From a candidate division WOR-3 bacterium (GTDB lineage Bacteria > Hydrothermota > Tepidihabitantia > Tepidihabitantales > Tepidihabitantaceae): DNA of 64,000 bases. The translations under genes were made by a program, and so were the position numbers. The stretch spans positions 1,076,576 through 1,140,575 of the forward strand of contig JANLFQ010000001.1 in the NCBI GenBank assembly GCA_024653355.1, written 5' to 3'. The notes beneath the pieces are model-generated. The model did no database searches. It had not been told where the DNA came from and worked only from the letters and a program-made list of their open reading frames with translations. Below are positions 1-7,515 of this stretch, piece by piece (position 1 is the first letter of the stretch; each line of letters starts with the position of its first letter).

Positions 1-434
1 TCGAGCCGGGTGCCGGTCTCGGCATACTCGCGCAAGCCAATTTCCCGCTCTAACACGATTAAGGCGCCCACTCTTCGCTCCTTCATCTGTGCCGCGGCGG
101 CAACCAGTTCTTCAACCAGCGTTGCGTCCGCAGTGGGCCGGAACAAAAAACGCACCGGCCGGGTTCGACCGAAGCGCGATAGTAGGTTCCTGATCTCCGG
201 CTGGAAGATGATGACAAAGGCAACAAGCCAGACCGTGGTCAGGGAACTGACAATCAAGCCCAGCGCCTTGAAGTCAAGCCAGCGGGCAACGGCACCAATA
301 ACTAAAATAAAAAGCAGCGCATAGAGCATCCGGATTGCCCGGGTGCCACGCAGAAACCGCAAAAAGTAGTAGGCAAGCAGGGCAACGATGATGATGTCAA
401 TGGCATCAATCACCCTGAACCGCAAAAACCACAT
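1..434 (-). CDS. cdaA: CdaA-type diadenylate cyclase, C-terminus cut by window edge
   Basis: The first 144 residues of a membrane diadenylate cyclase (DacA/CdaA family), which makes c-di-AMP from two ATP. Three hydrophobic segments (about residues 10-28, 34-50 and 57-78) are followed by FQPEIR, the family anchor after the last membrane helix, and then the start of the cytoplasmic DAC domain (EELVAAA, GALIVLERE). The catalytic DGA and RHR motifs lie beyond the window edge. The ATG at 432-434 lies two bases after the folP stop codon, so the gene is the third member of the rocD-folP-cdaA transcript. A folP-cdaA pairing is common in several phyla. The family call rests on the N-terminal half only. 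Confidence 0.85.
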   Translation of the reverse strand, partial: MWFLRFRVIDAIDIIIVALLAYYFLRFLRGTRAIRMLYALLFILVIGAVARWLDFKALGLIVSSLTTVWLVAFVIIFQPEIRNLLSRFGRTRPVRFLFRPTADATLVEELVAAAAQMKERRVGALIVLEREIGLREYAETGTRL

Positions 435-436
435 AA

Positions 437-1663
437 CTACTTTGCCCGGTGCGCGCCCTTGCCCGCCAATGGCGGATAAATCGCATCGACCAGCGCCAGC
501 GCCCGGCGCAGCGCCCTGACATCATGCACCCGGACGATACGAGCGCCGTTCAACGCCGCAACAACACCAGCGGCAATTGTGCCTTCCAGCCGCTCTTCAA
601 CCGGCAGGTTCAAAACTGCACCGATAAAAGACTTGCGCGAGGGTCCGACCACAATCGGTTTCCCCAGCGTCTGCAACTCCCGGAGCCGGCGCAGAATTTC
701 CAGATTGTGCGCCACGGTTTTGCCAAAACCAATCCCCGGGTCAACAAGGAACTTGTCCGACGCGATACCAGCATCTTCACCCCGTTTTATTGAACGGGCA
801 AGACCATTGACAATCTCCGCCATCAAATCCTGATACACCGGATTTTTCTGCATCGTTCGGGGCTTACCCTTGATGTGCATCACAATCACCGGCACCCCTG
901 CCCGCGCCACCACCTTTGCCATCTGCGGGTCAAAGTTCAGCCCGGAGATGTCGTTGACCATCCCGGCACCGGCGTCAAGCGCCGCTTTTGCTACCCGGGC
1001 ACTGGTGGTGTCAACCGAAATCGGCACCTTGATTTGACGGGTAAGTTGCTTTAACACCGGCAACAGCCGGCGCAACTGCTCATTAGCCGGCACCGGGTTC
1101 GAACCGGGCCGGGTTGACTCGGCACCGATGTCGATGATGTCCGCACCCTCTTCGCTCAACCTTATCCCCTGTTCAACCGCCTGTTCCGGCGCCAAGTAGC
1201 GCCCGCCGTCATAGAACGAGTCCGGGGTGACATTCAAAATCCCCATTACCTGAACCCGGCGGGCTAAATCAAGCGCACACGACCCAACCTTTAAAATCGG
1301 GTTCGGACAAAAACTGTTTGCCCGCAACTCCTCTAAAAACGGCACCAACCTGCGGGCGCACTCCGGCTGGTGACTGAGCCGCTGGCAAATCTCCGCAATC
1401 TGCCGTTCGGTGGCGAAAAGAATCGCATCGGTCTGGCGCACTTTGCCACTGATTGTATTCCGGTGCACCGCACAGTCACCACCGGCAACGAGTGCGGTTT
1501 GCTTCAAGATGTTGGCACCGGCAACCGACAGCCCGCTGATTTTCAGCGCCCGGACCGCGCTCTTGGCGCGAAAAATCTCCCACGCCGCCGGGTCAACACC
1601 GACCCGCGCCAGTTCCTGATAAAGGTCCACGCTATAACTGATGTCAAGGAGCCGAATCATCAC
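437..1663 (-). CDS. folP: Dihydropteroate synthase with long N-terminal extension
   Basis: Condenses dihydropterin pyrophosphate with p-aminobenzoate in folate synthesis. The TIM-barrel domain starts near residue 137 with MGILNVTPDSF. It continues with IGAESTRPG, SVDT, NDISG, VDPGIGFGK and GPSRKSF, and ends with RVHDV, all classic DHPS loops. At 408 aa it is about 130 residues longer than the usual enzyme of about 280. The extension (about 1-136) is a predicted soluble domain that I recognise only as a type seen in some anaerobes; its role is unknown to me. The gene lies nine bases after rocD and two before cdaA, so it is co-transcribed with both. Confidence 0.93.
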   Translation of the reverse strand: MMIRLLDISYSVDLYQELARVGVDPAAWEIFRAKSAVRALKISGLSVAGANILKQTALVAGGDCAVHRNTISGKVRQTDAILFATERQIAEICQRLSHQPECARRLVPFLEELRANSFCPNPILKVGSCALDLARRVQVMGILNVTPDSFYDGGRYLAPEQAVEQGIRLSEEGADIIDIGAESTRPGSNPVPANEQLRRLLPVLKQLTRQIKVPISVDTTSARVAKAALDAGAGMVNDISGLNFDPQMAKVVARAGVPVIVMHIKGKPRTMQKNPVYQDLMAEIVNGLARSIKRGEDAGIASDKFLVDPGIGFGKTVAHNLEILRRLRELQTLGKPIVVGPSRKSFIGAVLNLPVEERLEGTIAAGVVAALNGARIVRVHDVRALRRALALVDAIYPPLAGKGAHRAK

Positions 1664-1672
1664 CCGCTTTTG

Positions 1673-2872
1673 CTACCCTTTAAGCACCGCCCCGATTCTT
1701 TCCAGCGCCCAGTCAATCTCCTCCTTCTTAATTACCAGCGGCGGCGCAAACCGAATCACCTTCTCATGTGTGTCCTTGGCAAGGATGCCCAGTTTGAGCA
1801 GTTCTTCGCAATAGAGCCGTGCCGGGCCGGCATCCGGCTTCAACTCCACGCCGATAAACAAACCCCGTCCCCGGACATCTGCCACCCGGGGCGAATTCAG
1901 TTTCTTCAGTTCGGCAAGAAAGTATTCGCCCAGTTCTGCCGACCGTTCGGGCAGTTTCTCCTCAAGAATCACCTCCACCGCCGCTCTACCAACCGCGCAG
2001 GCAAGCGGATTCCCACCAAAAGTTGAACCGTGATTCCCGGGAACAAATGCGTCCATCACCGCCCTGGGACCGCAAACCGCCGAAACCGGCATACACCCAC
2101 CACCCAGCGCCTTGCCTAAAATCAAAAGGTCGGGCTTGACATCCTCATACTGGTAGCAGAAAAGTTTACCGGTCCGCCCCATTCCGGTCTGAATCTCGTC
2201 CAAAATCAACAGCACCCGATTCTGTTGGCACACCTCCTGCGCCGCCTTCAGATACCCCTTATCGGGCACGATGATACCACCTTCGCCCTGAATCGGCTCA
2301 ACAAGAAAACCGACCGTATTCTCGTTTATCGCTCCCTGCAAAGCGTCGATGTCGTTGTAGGGAATCACCCTGAAACCAGGGGTGAACGGTCCAAACCCGT
2401 CCTGATAGAGCGGTTCGGTCGAGAAACTGATGATGGTGATTGTTCGGCCATGGAAGTTGTTGGCACAGACAACGATCTCCGCCTTGTCCGGCGCCACGCC
2501 CTTCTTCTTATAACCCCAGCGCCGGGCACATTTAATTGCCGTCTCCACGCCTTCGGCACCAGAGTTCATCAAAAGCACCTGGTCCTGACCAGTGATTTCA
2601 CAGAGCAGTTTACAGAACGGTCCTAACTGGTCGTTATGAAACGCCCTTGAAGTCAAACAAATCCGGCTAACCTGCTCAATCAACGCCTTCAAAATCTTCG
2701 GATGGCGATGACCTTGATTAAGCGCCGAATAAGACGCCAGCATATCAAGATAACGGTTGCCTTCAACATCCTCCACCCACACACCCTCGCCCCGCGTTAA
2801 AACCACGGGCAAAGGATGGTAGTTATGGGCGGCAAACTGCTCAACAAGGTTAATATGCTCCTGGGTATTCAA
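1673..2872 (-). CDS. rocD: Ornithine--oxo-acid aminotransferase (class III PLP enzyme)
   Basis: A class III aminotransferase of 399 aa, closest in pattern to ornithine delta-aminotransferase (ornithine to glutamate semialdehyde). Visible motifs are NSGAEGVETAIK, NNFHGRT, EPIQGEGG, the cofactor aspartate in LILDEIQTGMGRTG, the PLP lysine in LGKALGGG, and STFGGNPLAC. The start is TTG at 2870-2872, chosen because GAAAGGAG sits seven bases upstream and no in-frame ATG is nearby. It is the first gene of the operon with folP and cdaA. Acetylornithine aminotransferase is the main alternative. argF occurs elsewhere in the window, so either ornithine metabolism role is possible. Confidence 0.85.
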   Translation of the reverse strand: MNTQEHINLVEQFAAHNYHPLPVVLTRGEGVWVEDVEGNRYLDMLASYSALNQGHRHPKILKALIEQVSRICLTSRAFHNDQLGPFCKLLCEITGQDQVLLMNSGAEGVETAIKCARRWGYKKKGVAPDKAEIVVCANNFHGRTITIISFSTEPLYQDGFGPFTPGFRVIPYNDIDALQGAINENTVGFLVEPIQGEGGIIVPDKGYLKAAQEVCQQNRVLLILDEIQTGMGRTGKLFCYQYEDVKPDLLILGKALGGGCMPVSAVCGPRAVMDAFVPGNHGSTFGGNPLACAVGRAAVEVILEEKLPERSAELGEYFLAELKKLNSPRVADVRGRGLFIGVELKPDAGPARLYCEELLKLGILAKDTHEKVIRFAPPLVIKKEEIDWALERIGAVLKG

Positions 2873-2904
2873 ATGATACTCCTTTCTTGTTAAACTATCA
2901 TCTC

Positions 2905-2932
2905 ATTTTAGCCTGAAACAGGGTACAGTCAA
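2905..2932 (-). promoter_or_regulatory. Promoter of rocD-folP-cdaA
   Basis: Read on the minus strand: TTGACT (2927-2932), 16-base spacer, TAAAAT (2905-2910). The AAGGAG of rocD follows about 20 bases downstream. It is the only recognisable promoter for the three-gene operon. Confidence 0.55.
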
Positions 2933-3242
2933 TTGAGAGTCTCAATCACTCCCGCCTGAAACCCCAAGATAAACAGAGTCAGCGCTCATCCTGCAACCGT
3001 TATCATCAAACCACCGCCAAAACTCCATACCGCACCCCGTATAACATCAAAGACGGTTAAAATAGCAATTTCCCATACCATTCCCGTAACTATCCCGGGG
3101 TTGGGTTGGGAAATTCGGTCCCAATCTGCTAACGCCTTAAATTTCAAGATATTATGCCGAAACGCCCTTTGGGGTAAGTATACTTTAAAGTATACAGCTT
3201 GGCGGGCAATTTACCAACTACGAAAACCGTTTCGGTTTATGG
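2933..3242. other. Intergenic region between divergent rocD and the nuclease gene
   Basis: About 310 bases without a convincing gene. The only structured element I see is a perfect 18-base palindrome at 3178-3195. A short hairpin (AAACCG-TTT-CGGTTT) lies just before the nuclease start. A 102-codon frame across 3101-3409 has no ribosome site or family signal and overlaps the nuclease in another frame. Confidence 0.5.
3178..3195. repeat. Perfect 18-bp palindrome
   Basis: GTATACTTTAAAGTATAC is exactly self-complementary. It lies about 50-80 bases upstream of the possible nuclease starts, so it could be an operator or an AT-rich cruciform. No adjacent regulator gene supports a specific reading. 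Confidence 0.4.
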
Positions 3243-4064
3243 TTGAATTTAAACTCCTATGGGTTAAAATTGGGTGTGAGACGGCTTATTACCCTTTGTC
3301 TCTTATCCCTCTGCCTTCTTGGCGCATCAGGAGATTCATCGCTCCACCCTTATGGAATGCCCGCTTCTCAGGAACCAAACTTAAAAGTCCTGCACTATCG
3401 GGCGTTTGACTGCGGCTATTTGCCCCGGGCGAAAATCTCCCTCTGGGTATCCTACCTTTATCATCATCGCGCCGGACTTAACCGACCCCGTTATCAGGGC
3501 AAGTTTATGCCCGACACCTTCCGGTTAAAAAAATCCGAAGCCGCATTCCCGGCGGTTTACGAATCTGTGCCCCGATTTATTCGCCATCAACTGGACAAGG
3601 GACATCTCGCTCCCGATGCTGCGATCAAGGTGTTCGGCACCGAGGCGCAAAAGGAAACTTACTTCCTCACCAACATCATCCCTCAGTTTGCCAGCACCAA
3701 CCGCTTCATCTGGGCAGCACTGGAGAAAAAAATTCGGGATTGCGCCGGTGTAAAAGACACCGTTTGGGTAACGGTCGGTCCGGTCTTTTATCGGAACCGC
3801 GACACCATCTGGCTCGGCACCCATCAGGTGCCCATTCCCCACGCCTGTTACTGCGTGGTGTTCAGGCGACCAGCCGAACTTCTCGCCTTTGTCGTCCCGA
3901 ACGACTCAATCCGGCGCACCGGCAAGCACCTGCCCCAGTTTCTCGTCAGTGTGGAGTCGGTAGAGAAGTTGACCGGTCTTGACCTTTTCCCCGGTCTGGC
4001 GCCCGCTCGCGGAAAACAGACCCAACCGGTAAAACCGAAAAAAATTGGGCGATTTCGTCCTTAA
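3243..4064 (+). CDS. Secreted DNA/RNA non-specific endonuclease (NUC1 family)
   Basis: A sugar-non-specific ββα-metal nuclease. The catalytic signature reads DKGH (residues 118-121), a Lys variant of the usual DRGH, followed by LAPDA. The metal-binding asparagine region is TNIIPQ...TNRFIW. An N-terminal hydrophobic stretch (about 14-28, LITLCLLSLCLLGASG) is a signal peptide. The true start may be the GTG at 3276, which would give a normal signal peptide beginning VRRLITL; TTG starts at 3243 or 3270 are alternatives, and no strong ribosome site decides. It probably degrades extracellular or periplasmic nucleic acid. The 3' end overlaps a possible small gene on the other strand. Confidence 0.88.
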   Translation: MNLNSYGLKLGVRRLITLCLLSLCLLGASGDSSLHPYGMPASQEPNLKVLHYRAFDCGYLPRAKISLWVSYLYHHRAGLNRPRYQGKFMPDTFRLKKSEAAFPAVYESVPRFIRHQLDKGHLAPDAAIKVFGTEAQKETYFLTNIIPQFASTNRFIWAALEKKIRDCAGVKDTVWVTVGPVFYRNRDTIWLGTHQVPIPHACYCVVFRRPAELLAFVVPNDSIRRTGKHLPQFLVSVESVEKLTGLDLFPGLAPARGKQTQPVKPKKIGRFRP

Positions 4065-4167
4065 CGGTCAGAACGGTAAAATCGAGCAGTCCGACACTCT
4101 TCTGTTGCGCCTTCTTCTGCGCCAGCCGTTGCCGGTCTGAATAGTGATGTTTTTTTCCACCCCTCAT
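3946..4167 (-). CDS. Possible small protein antisense to the nuclease 3' end
   Basis: A 73-codon frame beginning MRGGKKHHYSDRQRL, very basic at the N-terminus. Support is contextual: a canonical promoter (TTGCCG, 17 bases, TATAAT) points at it, and GGGGTGAG lies five bases before the ATG. More than half of it overlaps the nuclease coding sequence on the opposite strand, where the composition looks like a shadow frame. The real gene could be shorter, or the promoter could drive a non-coding antisense RNA. I recognise no family. Confidence 0.3.
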   Translation of the reverse strand: MRGGKKHHYSDRQRLAQKKAQQKSVGLLDFTVLTVKDEIAQFFSVLPVGSVFRERAPDRGKGQDRSTSLPTPH

Positions 4168-4183
4168 TTCTCACCCCCATATA

Positions 4184-4212
4184 ATTATACCAGAAATCGC
4201 CCTTACCGGCAA
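4184..4212 (-). promoter_or_regulatory. Minus-strand promoter facing the nuclease 3' end
   Basis: TTGCCG (4207-4212), 17-base spacer, TATAAT (4184-4189), all on the minus strand. The -10 box is perfect. It is back-to-back with the serA promoter. Confidence 0.5.
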
Positions 4213-4216
4213 GGGG

Positions 4217-4244
4217 TTGACTGAAAACCGGTGTTAGTTATTAT
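4217..4244 (+). promoter_or_regulatory. Promoter of serA operon
   Basis: TTGACT (4217-4222), 16-base spacer, TATTAT (4239-4244), followed by a leader of about 30 bases and GAGGGAG (4269-4275) before the serA ATG. Confidence 0.55.
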
Positions 4245-4282
4245 TAATCAGGCTGTTAATACCAAATCGAGGGAGTTAAAAT

Positions 4283-5185
4283 ATGAAAGTAATCATTACC
4301 GACCCAATTGCCCCGGAAGGGGTAGAAATTTTGCGCGGTGCCGGCTTCACCGTTGATGAAAAGCTGGGCATTGCACCTGATGAGTTGTTAAAGGTCATTC
4401 CCGAATACGATGCCATCATCGTTCGCAGTGCCACCAAGGTCACCGCCGCGGTGATTGAGGCAGGCAAAAACCTCAAAGTCATTGGCCGCGCCGGTGTTGG
4501 CCTGGACAATGTGGACAAGAAGGCGGCTGACGCCCGTGGTATCAAGGTGGTCAATACACCGGAGGCGACCTCAATTTCGGTTGCCGAACTGGCGCTGGGA
4601 TTGATGTTCGCCTGTGCCCGTTCCATTCCGCAGGCAACCGCATCGTTACGCGCCGGAAAATGGGAGAAAAAGGCGTTTCACGGCATAGAACTTTACGGCA
4701 AAACCCTGGGCATCATCGGCGCCGGTCGCATCGGCACAGAACTGGCAAAAAGGGCACTGGCACTCGGGATGAGGGTGCTGGTAAACGACTTACCCGATGT
4801 CAAGGTCCAGTTTGGCGAGCCTTGCGAATTTGACCGCCTGTTAAAAGAGTCCGACTTCATTTCGCTCCACATCCCGAAGACCGATAAGACCTATCACCTC
4901 CTTAACAAAGAGGCGTTTGCGAAGATGAAGAAAGGGGTCATCATCATCAACTGTGCCCGCGGTGGCGTGGTTGATGAGGCGGCGCTGTACGAGGCGCTTC
5001 AGTCCGGTATTGTGGCGATGGCGGCGCTGGATGTGTTCGAAAAGGAACCGCCTGATGACTTCAAACTTTTTTCCCTGCCCCAGGTGATTGGTACGCCGCA
5101 CATCGGCGCCCAGACCAAAGAGGGTCAGCGCCGTGCCGGGGTCCAGATTGCCGAAAAGGTCCGGGATGCGCTCAAGGGGGCATAA
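4283..5185 (+). CDS. serA: D-3-phosphoglycerate dehydrogenase, short form
   Basis: Oxidises 3-phosphoglycerate in serine biosynthesis. A D-isomer-specific 2-hydroxyacid dehydrogenase of 300 aa. Substrate-side motif GRAGVGLDNVD, Rossmann glycine motif GIIGAGRIG (about 146-154), NCARGGVVDE and the catalytic-His region GTPHIGAQT are all present. It stops after the catalytic core, so the C-terminal ACT domain that gives serine feedback in longer SerA forms is absent. The start has GAGGGAG seven bases upstream. The stop overlaps the next start (TAATG), giving tight coupling to the DUF1015 gene, a pairing often seen in anaerobes. Confidence 0.9.
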   Translation: MKVIITDPIAPEGVEILRGAGFTVDEKLGIAPDELLKVIPEYDAIIVRSATKVTAAVIEAGKNLKVIGRAGVGLDNVDKKAADARGIKVVNTPEATSISVAELALGLMFACARSIPQATASLRAGKWEKKAFHGIELYGKTLGIIGAGRIGTELAKRALALGMRVLVNDLPDVKVQFGEPCEFDRLLKESDFISLHIPKTDKTYHLLNKEAFAKMKKGVIIINCARGGVVDEAALYEALQSGIVAMAALDVFEKEPPDDFKLFSLPQVIGTPHIGAQTKEGQRRAGVQIAEKVRDALKGA

Positions 5186-6471
5186 TGGCTGATGTTCGAC
5201 CGTTTCCCGCAATTCATTACAACCTGACAAAGATTGGTGACCTGAGTAAGGTGATTACCCAGCCTTACGACAAGGTCACACCCGAGATGCGCGAACGGTA
5301 CCTGCAACAGCACCAGTTCAGTTTCATCAATCTGATTCTGCCCAAAAGCGAAGACCCTTATACAACCTCGGCAAACACCTGTAACCGTTGGCTTGCGGAA
5401 GGGATTCTTGTGCGCGAAACCAAACCCGCCTTCTACATTCTTGAAGAGGAGTTTGATATTGAAGGCAGGCGCATGCGGCGCAAAGGGTTTATCGGTGCCA
5501 TCCGGGTTGAAGAGTTTGAAAAAGGAACAGTCCTGCCCCACGAGTTTACCCATTCCGGACCAAAGGCGGACCGGCTGGCACTCTTGCGCGCCACAAAAAA
5601 GGACTATGAACAGATATTCTTCCTCTATCCTGACCCGAAAGGCGAAATTGAACGGTTGCTGGACAGCAAAAAAGGCGCCGAGCCCGACCTGACCGCCACC
5701 GATGAGTTCGGTGTTGTCCACCGGCTCTGGCAAATCAACGACCAGAACTGGATTACGGCACTGCGTCAGGCGATGCAGGGACAGGTGGTCTTGATTGCCG
5801 ATGGCCACCACCGTTATGAGACGGCACTCAACTACCGCCGGGAGATGGAACAGAAGGGTAATGTGCCTGCCAGCGCCGCGCTCAGGTTCAAAACCGCCGC
5901 CTTCTTCAAAATCACCGACCCCGGACTTGTAATCCTACCTACCCATCGGTTGTTGAAAACAATAACCATCACTCCCGATGAGGCGCTGTCCCGCCTGAAC
6001 AGACTGTTTGAAGTCCGATTGGTTCCCGACGAGTCCGCAAAGTCCGAACTGGAGAAACACAAAAGCGAGCATGCGTTTGTTGCCTATTTCGGCAAAGGCA
6101 AAAGTTATCTGCTCCTCATGCGCGACCCCGAGGCGGCGAAAACTCTTCTCCCTGCGGAAAAGAGCCCGGAGTACAAAGAACTGGATGTGGCGCTCCTCCA
6201 CGCCCTGATAATTGACAATGTGTTTGGTATCAAACCGGCTGAGACCGAAAACCGGGTGCTCTATGAGCGCTACTGGCAGGATACCGTTGCCCGGGTCGAT
6301 TCCGGCGCAGCCGCCTGTGCTCTATTTTTGAACCCAACACGACCTGAACAGGTGCAGAAACTGGCAGAAAAGATGGAGCGGATGCCCCAGAAATCAACCG
6401 ACTTTTTCCCGAAACTGATTTCCGGAATGGTGTTTATGGATGTGGCGGAAACGGAGGTGCTTCCGGATTAA
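5185..6471 (+). CDS. DUF1015 family protein
   Basis: A 428-aa member of DUF1015 (some relatives are annotated as HTH-domain or SerC-linked proteins). Diagnostic parts are the N-terminal QPYDKV, the LPHEFTHSGPKADRL block, the DGHHRYETAL motif near residue 210, and the C-terminal NPTRPEQVQKLAEK. The biochemical role is unproven. Strict linkage to serA suggests a link to serine or phosphoserine metabolism. The ATG shares a base with the serA stop, and the following GTPase starts right after its TAA. Confidence 0.88.
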   Translation: MADVRPFPAIHYNLTKIGDLSKVITQPYDKVTPEMRERYLQQHQFSFINLILPKSEDPYTTSANTCNRWLAEGILVRETKPAFYILEEEFDIEGRRMRRKGFIGAIRVEEFEKGTVLPHEFTHSGPKADRLALLRATKKDYEQIFFLYPDPKGEIERLLDSKKGAEPDLTATDEFGVVHRLWQINDQNWITALRQAMQGQVVLIADGHHRYETALNYRREMEQKGNVPASAALRFKTAAFFKITDPGLVILPTHRLLKTITITPDEALSRLNRLFEVRLVPDESAKSELEKHKSEHAFVAYFGKGKSYLLLMRDPEAAKTLLPAEKSPEYKELDVALLHALIIDNVFGIKPAETENRVLYERYWQDTVARVDSGAAACALFLNPTRPEQVQKLAEKMERMPQKSTDFFPKLISGMVFMDVAETEVLPD

Positions 6472-7434
6472 ATGCCGGCAAACTTAACCCCGGAGTTTAA
6501 ACAAGCCGAAGAGCGGTTCCGGCAGGCAAAAACGCCCGAAGAAAAACTGCTCTGCCTTGAAGATATGCTCGCAACCATCCCCAAGCACAAAGGCACCGAA
6601 AAGATGCAGGCGGACATCAAGAGCCGCATCGCCCGGTTGCGCCGGGAACTCTCCGAAGGCAAAGGCGGCGGCAAACGCGCCGACTGGTTCCACATCGAGA
6701 AACAGGGTGCCGGTCAGGTAGCGATTTTCGGCCCTCCCAACTGCGGCAAATCGGCACTGGTTCGAGAATTGACCGGTTTAAACACCGAGGTCGCCGCTTA
6801 CCCGTTTACCACCACCCGTCCGCTGGCAGGAATGATGCGGTTTGAAGACATCCAGATTCAACTGATTGACACCCCACCGCTGGAAAAAGATTCCCCGGCA
6901 TGGCTCTTTCACATCCTGCGCACCGCCGATGCCCTTGTCTGGCTCATTGACCTTAGCGACGACACCCTGCTTGAGGTTACCGAGCAGATTGAACAACTTT
7001 TAATCCAGAACCACATCATCGGACCTGAGGCTTATCGCCAACCACCACTGCTCCGGGTTGGCACCAAAGTTGATGCCCCTGGTGCCCTGGACCGGCTTGC
7101 GGTGCTCAAGGAGCTGCTCGGTGAAATTCCATTGCTTCTGGTCTCAATTGAAACCAAACAGGGCTTGGATGAGTTCCGCCACGCCACTTTTACCAGTTTG
7201 AACATCATCCGTGTTTACACCAAGAAACCGGGCAAGCCGCCCGATATGCAGGACCCGGTAATTCTCAAAAACCCGGCAACGGTGATTGACGCCGCCTACT
7301 ATCTCCACAAAGACTTTGCCCGCAAACTTTCCTACGCCCGGCTCTGGAACACAAGCGGCTTTTCGGGACAGCGGGTGGAACGGGAGCACATCCTCGCCGA
7401 CAAGGACATCGTCGAGTTCCATATTCAGGAGTAG
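6472..7434 (+). CDS. DRG/Obg-like GTPase with C-terminal TGS domain
   Basis: A 320-aa TRAFAC-class GTPase. A helical N-terminus (1-65, rich in Lys/Glu) precedes the P-loop GPPNCGKS (87-94), a switch I region YPFTTTRPLAG, a G3 motif written DTPP instead of the usual DxxG, TKVD as G4, and a TGS domain at about 245-320 (RVYTKKPGK...LHKDFARKL). This is the layout of the DRG/YchF branch, whose members bind ribosomes. The DTPP variant lacks the catalytic-loop glycine, so hydrolysis may be altered. The ATG follows the DUF1015 TAA with no gap. Confidence 0.85.
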   Translation: MPANLTPEFKQAEERFRQAKTPEEKLLCLEDMLATIPKHKGTEKMQADIKSRIARLRRELSEGKGGGKRADWFHIEKQGAGQVAIFGPPNCGKSALVRELTGLNTEVAAYPFTTTRPLAGMMRFEDIQIQLIDTPPLEKDSPAWLFHILRTADALVWLIDLSDDTLLEVTEQIEQLLIQNHIIGPEAYRQPPLLRVGTKVDAPGALDRLAVLKELLGEIPLLLVSIETKQGLDEFRHATFTSLNIIRVYTKKPGKPPDMQDPVILKNPATVIDAAYYLHKDFARKLSYARLWNTSGFSGQRVEREHILADKDIVEFHIQE

Positions 7435-7515
7435 TTTTTAATCGGGCGCGGAATTGAACCGGTTGCGCGCCGAAACCTTTATGAGATTGCCAACAGTTTT
7501 ATTGAGCGACCGCTA

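Noticed and set aside
1370-2026. 218-codon frame opposite folP and rocD, and similar long antisense frames throughout
   Set aside because: High GC and codon bias create long shadow frames opposite real genes; these have no ribosome sites or recognisable domains.
3101-3409. 102-codon plus-strand frame before the nuclease
   Set aside because: Overlaps the nuclease signal peptide region in another frame, crosses the palindrome, and shows no family signal.
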